This document shows, in pieces, positions 1-6,505 of a stretch of 12,807 nt of DNA. The stretch comes from Deltaproteobacteria bacterium (GTDB taxonomy: Bacteria; Desulfobacterota; DSM-4660; Desulfatiglandales; B25-G16). The position numbers were made by a program, and so were the translations under genes. Under the pieces are notes generated by a model, which ran no database searches, was not told where the DNA came from, and was given only the letters and a program-made list of their open reading frames with translations. The stretch is taken from positions 1 to 12,807 of the forward strand of contig JAGYMO010000219.1 in the NCBI GenBank assembly GCA_018400255.1. Direction: 5' to 3'. Every line of letters begins with the position of its first letter. Position 1 is the first letter of the stretch.

Positions 1-1
1 G

Positions 2-1063
2 GGGTTAGGTGTACCAATTGCCGCAATAACATCTCTAATTGCGTTGAACCAGGCGGCGGCTGTATTAGGGGTAATCCTTGCCCCCGTGGGGGATGGTTTT
101 GGTTACAGGCGAATGATGTTAACTGGAATGGCCATGCTTATTACAGGGATGCTCGTAGCAGGGTTTTTGCCAGTATATGGGATTGTATTACTAGGTCTCT
201 TTTTAACCGGGCTTGCAAAAAATGTATTCGACCCTGCCATTCAGGCCTATGTGGGAGAGAGAATTCCCTATTCCAGGCGTGGCCTTGCAATAGGTATTCT
301 TGAATTTAGTTGGGCCAGCAGCACGCTTATAGGAATCCCGATCCTTGGCCTTCTTATCAACGGCCTGGGATGGAGATCGCCCTTCTTTTCCATCGGAGGC
401 GTAGGTCTCATATGCTTTGTCCTTCTTATAATCTTTATTGACAGGGACGACAAGCTTCCAGAGAACTCTTTTTCTATAGTATTTTTTTGGGAGACCCTGA
501 ATCAATTAGTGAGACAACGTTCATCGCTAGGAGTCTTGGTATTTGCCTTTTTATCCAGTGTTGCAAACGATACCTTGTTCGTAGTATATGGGGTTTGGCT
601 TGAGGGCCAATTTCATTTGACCACAGTTGCCATTGGACTGAGCACGATTATCATTGGAGTCGCGGAATTTCTGGGTGAAGGAATGACAGCTACCTTAGGG
701 GATCGTTTAGGTTTAAAGCGGTCGCTCTTTCTTGCCCTTTTATTTTCGACCCTCAGCTACGGCCTGCTACCTATACTGGGGCACTCCTTAAAATTGGCCT
801 TTGTGAGTCTTTTTTTTGTTTTTCTCTTTTTTGAGTTTGCTATTGTTACATGCCTTTCCCTTTCTACAGAATTGATTCCTGCTTCAAGGGCAACCATGAT
901 GGCAGGATTTTTCACTACTGCGGGGATCGGCCGGGTAATAGGTGCACTTATAGGCTGGCCATTATATCTATCAGGGGGAATTTGGGCAACTGGTCTTGTT
1001 TCAGCTGCTATTTCATTTTTGACGCTTATCTCAATCACCTGGGGGCTAAGGGAATGGAAATGA
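2..1063 (+). CDS. MFS transporter, probable drug/sugar efflux permease (5' end outside window)
   Basis: This is a Major Facilitator Superfamily permease of the AraJ/arabinose-efflux type, an inner-membrane secondary transporter probably driven by the proton gradient. The reading frame is open to the window edge with no stop, so the true start lies outside; a TTG at position 44 is only an internal leucine. The 353 visible residues are almost entirely hydrophobic helices, about 11 of the usual 12. Two motif-A-like loops are visible: GDGFGYRR near the start (loop 2-3) and LGDRLGLKR in the second half (loop 8-9). Their spacing is the expected half-transporter repeat, so only about the first helix is missing. 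The gene ends in TGA at 1061-1063 and is convergent with the hydrolase gene to its right. The substrate cannot be told from the sequence. No damage is seen. Family call sure, substrate unknown. Confidence 0.85.
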   Translation, partial: GLGVPIAAITSLIALNQAAAVLGVILAPVGDGFGYRRMMLTGMAMLITGMLVAGFLPVYGIVLLGLFLTGLAKNVFDPAIQAYVGERIPYSRRGLAIGILEFSWASSTLIGIPILGLLINGLGWRSPFFSIGGVGLICFVLLIIFIDRDDKLPENSFSIVFFWETLNQLVRQRSSLGVLVFAFLSSVANDTLFVVYGVWLEGQFHLTTVAIGLSTIIIGVAEFLGEGMTATLGDRLGLKRSLFLALLFSTLSYGLLPILGHSLKLAFVSLFFVFLFFEFAIVTCLSLSTELIPASRATMMAGFFTTAGIGRVIGALIGWPLYLSGGIWATGLVSAAISFLTLISITWGLREWK

Positions 1064-1321
1064 TGCAGCTATAAATAACCAGCCAATTGAGAATTTTTTA
1101 CTTTTATTTGCGCTTCACTATAAGATCAGACTTCGAAAATTTTAGCTGGTTTTGGGGTAATATTTTGGACAAAAGGGTGCGTTCCTAACTCAAGCTTTGG
1201 GTTCAAGGTTCAGAGTTCACCGTTCAGCGGTTAAAACCTTTGAACCCAGAACGCTGAACCCGTGAACGGTTACTATTAATTTGCAGCATCGTCTATTGGG
1301 CTATTCTATAACAAAAAAGTG
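1064..1321. other. Intergenic gap between convergent genes
   Basis: This 258-base non-coding stretch lies between the 3' end of the MFS gene and the 3' end of the hydrolase gene. I see no convincing small gene. Its right half carries the inverted GTTCA-heptad array and the U-tract of the hydrolase terminator, both listed separately. The left half is AT-rich with a T-run at 1094-1099 but no preceding stem that would make a good plus-strand terminator. A weak 7-base inverted pair (AACCAGC at 1077-1083, GCTGGTT at 1145-1151) is too widely spaced to interpret. Confidence 0.6.
1199..1271. repeat. Inverted array of 7-base GTTCA repeats forming a 14-bp hairpin
   Basis: The left arm has GTTCA at 1201, 1208, 1215 and 1222, an exact 7-base period. 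The right arm has the complement TGAAC at 1241, 1255 and 1263, with a one-mismatch copy (AGAAC) at 1248. The arms pair: GTTCAC (1215-1220) with GTGAAC (1262-1267), and GTTCAGCG (1222-1229) with CGCTGAAC (1252-1259), interrupted by a 1x2 internal loop. That leaves a loop of about 22 bases, inside which GGTT and AACC also face each other. The element lies between two convergent genes, so it may end transcription in both directions or be a dispersed intergenic repeat. It has no T-run directly after either arm, which argues against a classical intrinsic terminator. Seen directly; the role is inferred. Confidence 0.8.
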
Positions 1322-1344
1322 CTAGATGTATCTCAAAACAGCAC
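1313..1344 (-). terminator. Probable intrinsic terminator of the recA-alaS-hydrolase unit
   Basis: On the minus strand a GTGCT (1344-1340) pairs with AGCAC (1323-1319), and a G-T wobble can add a sixth pair outside. The stem is followed directly by six T residues (1318-1313). The loop is long, about 16 bases, and the stem overlaps the last codons and stop of the hydrolase gene. The U-tract is good but the stem is short, so this is a modest terminator. Its position at the end of the minus-strand unit, just before the convergent MFS gene, supports it. Confidence 0.4.
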
Positions 1345-2062
1345 CTAATCCTTCAATGTTTGAAAGAGTTTCCCCATGGCCAGGATAAATCCTTTCAATG
1401 TTCAATAAAGATAATGCCTTGAAAGATTCTTTTATACTGTCTTGATCGCAACAAAATCTATTGAGCTCACCACTTCCCTCCATATTAAGAATGGTGTCGC
1501 CGCTGATAAGGGTTTTTTCTATTGGGTTATAAAGACATATGCTATCATTAGTATGCCCCGGGGTTTTTATCAACTTCCAGTTTCTAAGATATGGCATTGG
1601 CCTATCACCGTCTAGTGTGCAAAATACCTCAGGAATAGACAGTAGATGCGTTCTTAAAAGAGGAATCGGGGTTCCTGCCCAATCACTTTTTAAGGCAGCA
1701 GGTAAATTTTTTCCATGATCATCACAGGAAATCAATGCCGGCCGAAGATCCCTTATCCAGCTGAAAAAAGAAAACAGGCATATTTTATCCTTTCTTGCCA
1801 TATAGTCGCCAACCTTTACATAGAAAAAAACCTTCATTCCAGGAAAAAGCTTTGTGAGCCTAGACATCCCGCCTATATGATCAATATGGAAATGTGTGGC
1901 GGTTGCCATCCTTAATGAGGCAGTGTCCGTTGATCTGCTACGCAGATAGCGATATATTTCTTCAGCAGCCCAGAAGGTTCCTACATCTATTGCCGCGAAA
2001 GAACCATCTTCCTCTATTAAATAAGTATTGGCATAACCGCATTTAAAGACATGAACAGGCAT
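1322..2062 (-). CDS. Metallo-beta-lactamase-fold hydrolase (glyoxalase II-like)
   Basis: This is a soluble metal-dependent hydrolase of the MBL superfamily, glyoxalase II/RNase Z-like branch; the substrate is unknown. All metal-binding motifs are present. Counted from the ATG, THFHIDH gives His57, His59, Asp61 and His62; PGHTNDS gives His170; SGD gives Asp189; and YPGHGE gives His229. A segment of about 70 residues between the HxHxDH motif and the second-metal histidine probably forms the substrate lid. I chose the ATG at 2062 (246 residues) because a GAG lies ten bases before it. A TTG at 2077, adding five residues, is the alternative and has no better ribosome site. The gene begins 30 bases after the alaS stop (15 for the TTG), so it is almost certainly co-transcribed with alaS. 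It could be a hydroxyacylglutathione hydrolase-like thioesterase or another esterase. Fold very sure, reaction not. Confidence 0.85.
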   Translation of the reverse strand: MPVHVFKCGYANTYLIEEDGSFAAIDVGTFWAAEEIYRYLRSRSTDTASLRMATATHFHIDHIGGMSRLTKLFPGMKVFFYVKVGDYMARKDKICLFSFFSWIRDLRPALISCDDHGKNLPAALKSDWAGTPIPLLRTHLLSIPEVFCTLDGDRPMPYLRNWKLIKTPGHTNDSICLYNPIEKTLISGDTILNMEGSGELNRFCCDQDSIKESFKALSLLNIERIYPGHGETLSNIEGLGAVLRYI

Positions 2063-2092
2063 AATGCTAAAGCTCAAAAAATGGGTCTGTTT

Positions 2093-4750
2093 TTATGCAT
2101 CAATAATTTTATAAACCTCAGACAGGGCCTTTTTTAATTCCGATTGCCTCGTGCCACCGCCTTCTGCCATATCTTTTCTGCCTCCCCCCTTTCCTCCAAC
2201 GATGCCTGCCAGCTCCTTGATTATGTTTCCCGCATGAAATCTGTTAGTTAAATCCGCTGTAATCCTGCATAACAAAAATACTTTTCCATTATCCCTTGAC
2301 CCTAATACTATTACTCCGGATTTGAGTTTGTCCTTTAAATAATCCCCGAACTCCCTCATATCTTTAGGGTTTGAGATTTTTACCTCCTGGCTTATAACCT
2401 TTATATCTTTTACAGTTTTTGCGGTGCCCAATAATTCTTCAGATTGCCTATTTGCAAGCGTTGCCTTTAGGGATTCTATTTCCCTTTCCTTTTCCCTTTG
2501 ATCCTTGATAATTTGTTCAGTCTTTACAAGGAGATTTTCAGTGGGTGTTCTAAGTAAATCGGATAAGGCCCTAAGCTTATAAGCGTCATTTTGCATCTGC
2601 CTTACGGCATACCCTCCGGTAAAGGCCTCGATCCTTCTTATTCCAGATGACACCGCCCCTTCACCCGCGATCATGAAAAGTCCTATATCACCAGTCAAGC
2701 TGACGTGTGTCCCCCCGCACAACTCCCTACTAACATTATCTCCTATGGACACAACACGTACGTTATCACCGTATCTCTCCTCAAACAGCGCAACTGCATC
2801 GAGCTTAAAGGCGTCGTCCCTTGACATTATCTCTGTAGTGACCGGATAGTTTTTTTGTATATTACGGTTAACAAGCAACTCAATCTCTTTTAAGCGATCT
2901 GGGGGTATCTGAGCAAAGTGTGTAAAATCAAATCTCATCCTTTCAGGACCAACATAAGAGCCGGCCTGCTTAATATGTTCGCCAAGAAGCTCCCTTAATG
3001 CTGCTTGGAGAAGATGCGTTGCTGTGTGGTTATGGGCAGTGTTATTTCGTCTCTTCTCATTCACAGATGCAAAAACTATATCGCCTAAGGACACCTCTCC
3101 TTCAATAATTTTTCCGATATGGACTATCAGGCTTGCCGGGTACTTAAGGGTATTATAAATTTCAATTTTAACACTTTCATTGCTTATCATTCCGATGTCC
3201 CCAGCTTGGCCACCCGATTCGCCATAAAAAGGGCTCTGGTCAAGTATAATCTCTATTTCATCTCCGCCCTGGGCCTGTTTTACTTCCTTAATCTCGCCTC
3301 CATTTACCTCTTCATGCTTCAAAAGAGCTGTAATTCTGGAATTATTGCTCAGTGTTTCATATCCCAGAAACCTGCATTTTATGCCACGAGAGTCCAGCCT
3401 TCTATATATCTCGGGTATTTCTTCTTCTCCGCTACCCTTCCAGCTTTTCTGTGATAATGACCTTTGTTCTGCCATAGCCTTTTCAAAACCGTCAATATCA
3501 ACGCTTATGCCTTCCTCTCGAGCTATCTCCTCTACGAGGTCAGAGGGGAAACCAAAGGTATCATAGAGCCTAAAAATTAGCTCTCCGGGAATAATAGATT
3601 TGTTCTTTCCATGCAATTTTTCTATCTCTTCCCTTAACAAGCTAAGCCCATGAAAAAGAGTATCGGAAAACCTTTTTTCCTCATTAATCACTACCTCATC
3701 AATAAATCTCCTTGACTGATTGAGCTCTTGATACTCTGAACCCATAATATCAATAACCTTGTCTGTCAAACGATGAAGAAAAGGGTTCTTCATGCCTAAA
3801 ATCTGCCCATATCGTATAGCACGCCTCATTATTCTCCTCAGCACATAACCCCTGCCCTCGTTTGAAGGTATAATTCCTTCCGCTATTAAAAAGGCTATGG
3901 CACGACTGTGATCCGCAATGACCTTAAAGGAAATATCACATTTTTTATCCTCCCCATAGCCCTTTTCAGCCAGGATCTCTGTAAGGTTTATGATATCGGA
4001 GAAAACATCGGAATCATAATTTGAATAAACCCCCTGGAGGATCGCGGACAGTCTCTCGAGACCCATGCCTGTATCTATATTAGGCTTCGGAAGAGGAACA
4101 AGGCTGCCGTCCAGCTGTCTATCATACTGTGTGAATACTAGATTCCATATCTCTAAGTATCTGTCGCAGTCACAACCTACCCCGCAGGTTGGTTTGCCGC
4201 AACCCACCCCAGGTCCCTGGTCTATATAAATCTCTGAGCACGGGCCGCAGGGTCCTGTTTCACCCATTGACCAAAAATTATCCTTTTCCCCCAGCCTGAC
4301 GACTCTGTTATCAGGCACCCCGACATCTCTAGTCCATAGTTCATATGCCTCATTATCATCATTATAGATTGATACCCAAAGCTTTTCGGGCGATAGGCCG
4401 TAGCCATCAGTTAACAACTCCCAAGCCATCTCGATGGCCTCTTTTTTAAAATAATCACCAAATGAAAAATTGCCGAGCATCTCGAAAAAGGTGTGATGTC
4501 TGTTGGTGAATCCGACCTGCTCGAGGTCATTATGCTTCCCTCCCGCCCTAACACATTTCTGTGAGCTTACTGCCCTTGTGTATGGCCTTTTTTCAATGCC
4601 GAGATAGAGGTTTTTAAAGGGCACCATCCCCGCATTCGTAAACAATAAAGATGGATCATCCCGCGGAATTAAAGATGAGCTTTTTACTACCTCGTGGCCT
4701 CGGTCTTTAAAGTACTGTATAAATTCTTTCCTTACTGAGCTACTATCCAT
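2093..4750 (-). CDS. alaS: Alanyl-tRNA synthetase
   Basis: This cytoplasmic enzyme charges tRNA-Ala with alanine and clears mischarged Ser/Gly-tRNA. The protein is full length at 885 residues with every domain. The class II aminoacylation core has FTNAGMVPFKN (37-47), HHTFFEMLGNFSFGDYF (85-101), GPCGPCSEI (166-174), DTGMGLERL (226-234) and NEGRGYVLRR (297-306). The editing domain has zinc ligands His575 and His579 in HTATH, and Cys678 and His682 in CGGTH. The C-terminal DHHA1 domain has the glycine-rich GGKGGGRKDMAEGGG stretch (852-866). A four-cysteine insert (Cys184, 189, 193, 195) before the DRYLEIWN motif is common in bacterial AlaRS and could bind zinc. The start is ATG at 4750. A Shine-Dalgarno-like AAGGA overlaps the recA stop codon about 11 bases upstream, so translation may be coupled to recA. 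The hydrolase gene follows directly. Confidence 0.98.
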   Translation of the reverse strand: MDSSSVRKEFIQYFKDRGHEVVKSSSLIPRDDPSLLFTNAGMVPFKNLYLGIEKRPYTRAVSSQKCVRAGGKHNDLEQVGFTNRHHTFFEMLGNFSFGDYFKKEAIEMAWELLTDGYGLSPEKLWVSIYNDDNEAYELWTRDVGVPDNRVVRLGEKDNFWSMGETGPCGPCSEIYIDQGPGVGCGKPTCGVGCDCDRYLEIWNLVFTQYDRQLDGSLVPLPKPNIDTGMGLERLSAILQGVYSNYDSDVFSDIINLTEILAEKGYGEDKKCDISFKVIADHSRAIAFLIAEGIIPSNEGRGYVLRRIMRRAIRYGQILGMKNPFLHRLTDKVIDIMGSEYQELNQSRRFIDEVVINEEKRFSDTLFHGLSLLREEIEKLHGKNKSIIPGELIFRLYDTFGFPSDLVEEIAREEGISVDIDGFEKAMAEQRSLSQKSWKGSGEEEIPEIYRRLDSRGIKCRFLGYETLSNNSRITALLKHEEVNGGEIKEVKQAQGGDEIEIILDQSPFYGESGGQAGDIGMISNESVKIEIYNTLKYPASLIVHIGKIIEGEVSLGDIVFASVNEKRRNNTAHNHTATHLLQAALRELLGEHIKQAGSYVGPERMRFDFTHFAQIPPDRLKEIELLVNRNIQKNYPVTTEIMSRDDAFKLDAVALFEERYGDNVRVVSIGDNVSRELCGGTHVSLTGDIGLFMIAGEGAVSSGIRRIEAFTGGYAVRQMQNDAYKLRALSDLLRTPTENLLVKTEQIIKDQREKEREIESLKATLANRQSEELLGTAKTVKDIKVISQEVKISNPKDMREFGDYLKDKLKSGVIVLGSRDNGKVFLLCRITADLTNRFHAGNIIKELAGIVGGKGGGRKDMAEGGGTRQSELKKALSEVYKIIDA

Positions 4751-4764
4751 ATAAAAATAAATCC

Positions 4765-5805
4765 TTATTTAGTTTTAGGTTTTTTTTCTGATACAATGTC
4801 TTCTTTTTTGGCCATCCCAAGTTTTTCCTTAACCTCGTTGGATATAGTCTTCATTATATCAGTATTTTCCGCTAAAAATCTCCTAACGTTTTCCCTGCCC
4901 TGGCCAATTCTTTCGTCGTTAAATGAATACCACGAGCCGCTTTTTTCAATTACATCTAATGAGACCCCAAGGTCCAAGAGCTCTCCCTCCTTCGAAATTC
5001 CTGTACCATATATAATATCAAATTCTGCTGTTCTGAATGGAGGAGCAATCTTATTTTTTACCACCTTAACCCTCGTTCTGTTACCTACTGACTTATCTCC
5101 CTCATTTATGGATGCTATCCTGCGAATATCAAGGCGTTGAGTGGCATAAAACTTCAATGCGTTTCCGCCTGTTGTAGTCTCCGGGTTCCCAAACATCACG
5201 CCGATCTTCATCCTTATTTGATTAATAAATACAACACTTGTCCTGGACTTATTAATTGTAGCAGTTAATTTTCTCAATGCCTTTGACATCAATCTCGCCT
5301 GTAAGCCTACTTGTTGATCGCCCATTTCACCTTCTATCTCCGCCCGTGGCACAAGGGCCGCAACTGAATCAATAACCATTACGTCTATTGCGCTACTTCT
5401 AACAAGTATCTCTGCTATATCCAGGGCCTGCTCACCCGTATCCGGCTGGGAAACCAGTAAATTGTCCACATTAACCCCAAGTCGCTTGGCATAGGCCATA
5501 TCAAGGGCGTGTTCAGCGTCTATAAACGCAGCAATCCCTTCTCTGGCCTGAGCCTCTGCAATAATATGGAGTGCGAGGGTAGTCTTTCCGGATGATTCCG
5601 GACCAAATATTTCGATAACCCTACCCCTTGGAACTCCGCCAACTCCAAGGGCATAATCCAGCGCGAGTGACCCCGTTGGTATTACAGCGACATCCACTAA
5701 AGCACCTTGCTGGCCCATTTTCATTATAGAGCCCTTTCCGTACTGTTTTTCAATCTGTGAAATAGCAAGGTCCACGGACCTTTCCTTTTCTGTTTCTTGT
5801 GCCAT
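4765..5805 (-). CDS. recA: Recombinase RecA
   Basis: RecA is the DNA-dependent ATPase that forms filaments on single-stranded DNA, drives strand exchange and triggers LexA self-cleavage. From the ATG at 5805 the protein has 346 residues, the normal length. Walker A GPESSGKT lies at 68-75, the catalytic Glu98 is in DAEHALD, Walker B VMVIDSVAAL at 142-151, DNA loop L1 EGEMGDQQVG at 158-167 and loop L2 around 195-209 (NQIRMKIGVMFGNPE). The tail is charged and lysine-rich. The frame stays open for 23 more codons to a TTG at 5874, but a GGGAG ribosome site six bases before the ATG and the canonical MAQETEKERS-like start make 5805 the real start. thpR lies 130 bases upstream; alaS starts 14 bases downstream with no recX between. 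A palindrome upstream may be regulatory, but I recognise no certain LexA box. Confidence 0.98.
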   Translation of the reverse strand: MAQETEKERSVDLAISQIEKQYGKGSIMKMGQQGALVDVAVIPTGSLALDYALGVGGVPRGRVIEIFGPESSGKTTLALHIIAEAQAREGIAAFIDAEHALDMAYAKRLGVNVDNLLVSQPDTGEQALDIAEILVRSSAIDVMVIDSVAALVPRAEIEGEMGDQQVGLQARLMSKALRKLTATINKSRTSVVFINQIRMKIGVMFGNPETTTGGNALKFYATQRLDIRRIASINEGDKSVGNRTRVKVVKNKIAPPFRTAEFDIIYGTGISKEGELLDLGVSLDVIEKSGSWYSFNDERIGQGRENVRRFLAENTDIMKTISNEVKEKLGMAKKEDIVSEKKPKTK

Positions 5806-5811
5806 TGTATT

Positions 5812-5816
5812 CTCCC
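5812..5816 (-). promoter_or_regulatory. Ribosome binding site of recA (GGGAG)
   Basis: On the minus strand GGGAG sits six bases before the ATG at 5805. It decides the recA start against the in-frame TTG at 5874, which would add 23 residues not typical of RecA. Confidence 0.75.
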
Positions 5817-5898
5817 ACCCCGAAAAATCCGGACAAGGTTTAAGGTTCAATACTCTTTCTCGCTTCTCACCCAATAGTTTTCAATGCAGATACATTAA

Positions 5899-5914
5899 TT
5901 GCTTAAAGCAGCAA
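5899..5914. promoter_or_regulatory. Palindromic candidate operator upstream of recA
   Basis: The 11-base palindrome TGCTT-A-AAGCA (5900-5910) is perfect. It also lies inside a TTGCT-N6-AGCAA arrangement (5899-5914). It is about 95 bases upstream of the recA ATG, within the thpR-recA gap, where a regulator site would be expected. It is flanked by a wider inverted pair ATACATT (5890-5896) and AATGTAT (5930-5936), the latter touching the thpR stop codon. It does not match the LexA boxes I know (Gram-positive, enterobacterial, Geobacter or Myxococcus types). The palindrome is seen directly; a regulatory role is inferred. Confidence 0.35.
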
Positions 5915-5935
5915 AAAATTGTAAGAATAAATGTA

Positions 5936-6505
5936 TTAACCGCCTAATGTCCATGTATACATTTTTGTATATTCTGCGCCTTTAGGCTTAAGGTCGCTCT
6001 TAAAAAGAATAAGCTCTTTAAGGTAATAAACATCACTTATACTATCATGATGTCTGTCAAGGATATTTTTTAACCCAGAGGTCCCGTTTATCTGTTTTTT
6101 AAATCGACCAATAGTCAAATGAGGTTTAAATGGCCTTCGCTCCGGAATAAAACCCAAGCCATTTAGCCCTGATTGGATAGTATCCCTTAAATCAGACAAC
6201 CTGTCAATATCGCCGCCAAGCCCAACCCAGATTACCCGTGGCCTTTTTATGTTAGGGAAGACCCCCAACCCCTCAAGTCGAATCTTATAGGATATTTTTT
6301 CGTCAAGTGCCTTTCCAACCTTTTCCTTGATGTCTTCTAGTAAATTTTCCTCTATATCACCAAGAAAAATTAGTGTAATATGGATATTTTCCGGCTTAAC
6401 CGACCTTACAGGAAGGTTTGATTTTTTTATTTCATCAGATATTATTTCTATTTTCTTTTTGATATCAAGCGAAAGTTCAAATGCCAGGAATGAACGGATA
6501 CCCAT
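5936..6505 (-). CDS. thpR: RNA 2',3'-cyclic phosphodiesterase (2H family)
   Basis: This is a small cytoplasmic 2H phosphoesterase, formerly called LigT or 2'-5' RNA ligase. It opens 2',3'-cyclic phosphates on RNA ends to 2'-phosphates and can reversibly join tRNA halves through 2'-5' links in vitro. The two catalytic motifs are HITL (42-45) and HLTI (129-132), with the typical arginine/lysine-rich FKPHLTIGRFK setting around the second. Length 189 residues is normal. The N-terminus MGIRSFLAFEL matches the family's first strand. The start is ATG at 6505, with a strong AAGGAG eight bases upstream that lies inside the end of cinA. The gene overlaps cinA by 29 bases in a different frame, so the two must be co-transcribed. 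recA follows. The cinA-thpR-recA order is known in deltaproteobacteria and their relatives; a functional link to repair is unproven. Confidence 0.93.
   Translation of the reverse strand: MGIRSFLAFELSLDIKKKIEIISDEIKKSNLPVRSVKPENIHITLIFLGDIEENLLEDIKEKVGKALDEKISYKIRLEGLGVFPNIKRPRVIWVGLGGDIDRLSDLRDTIQSGLNGLGFIPERRPFKPHLTIGRFKKQINGTSGLKNILDRHHDSISDVYYLKELILFKSDLKPKGAEYTKMYTWTLGG

Noticed and set aside
44..46. TTG at 44 as the start of the MFS gene
   Set aside because: The frame is open to the window edge and the protein from 44 would lack its first helix; the real start is outside the window.
180..187. Loss of a catalytic histidine in the NagZ KHFPGLG motif (Leu in place of the usual His)
   Set aside because: From what is known of GH3 NagZ, the catalytic acid/base is the Asp-His pair of the TDPH loop, which is intact (Asp191, His193); positions here are protein residues, DNA about 12140-12175.
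203..1038. Long minus-strand frames antisense to the MFS gene, and similar frames antisense to alaS, recA, cinA and the kinase
   Set aside because: They have no recognisable domain and lie wholly within clear genes on the other strand; codon constraint of the real gene explains them.
1199..1271. The GTTCA array as a CRISPR or a tRNA-type structure
   Set aside because: Units are 7 bases with no spacers of CRISPR length, and there is no cloverleaf or anticodon arm.
5806..5874. A 23-residue N-terminal extension of RecA from a TTG at 5874
   Set aside because: The ATG at 5805 has a well-placed GGGAG and gives the normal RecA N-terminus and length; the extension has no ribosome site and no family support.
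5806..5935. A standard LexA (SOS) box upstream of recA
   Set aside because: I searched by eye for GAAC-N4-GTTC, CTG-N10-CAG and GGTT-N2-C-N4-G-N3-ACC patterns and saw no clear match; only the unassigned TGCTTAAAGCA palindrome.
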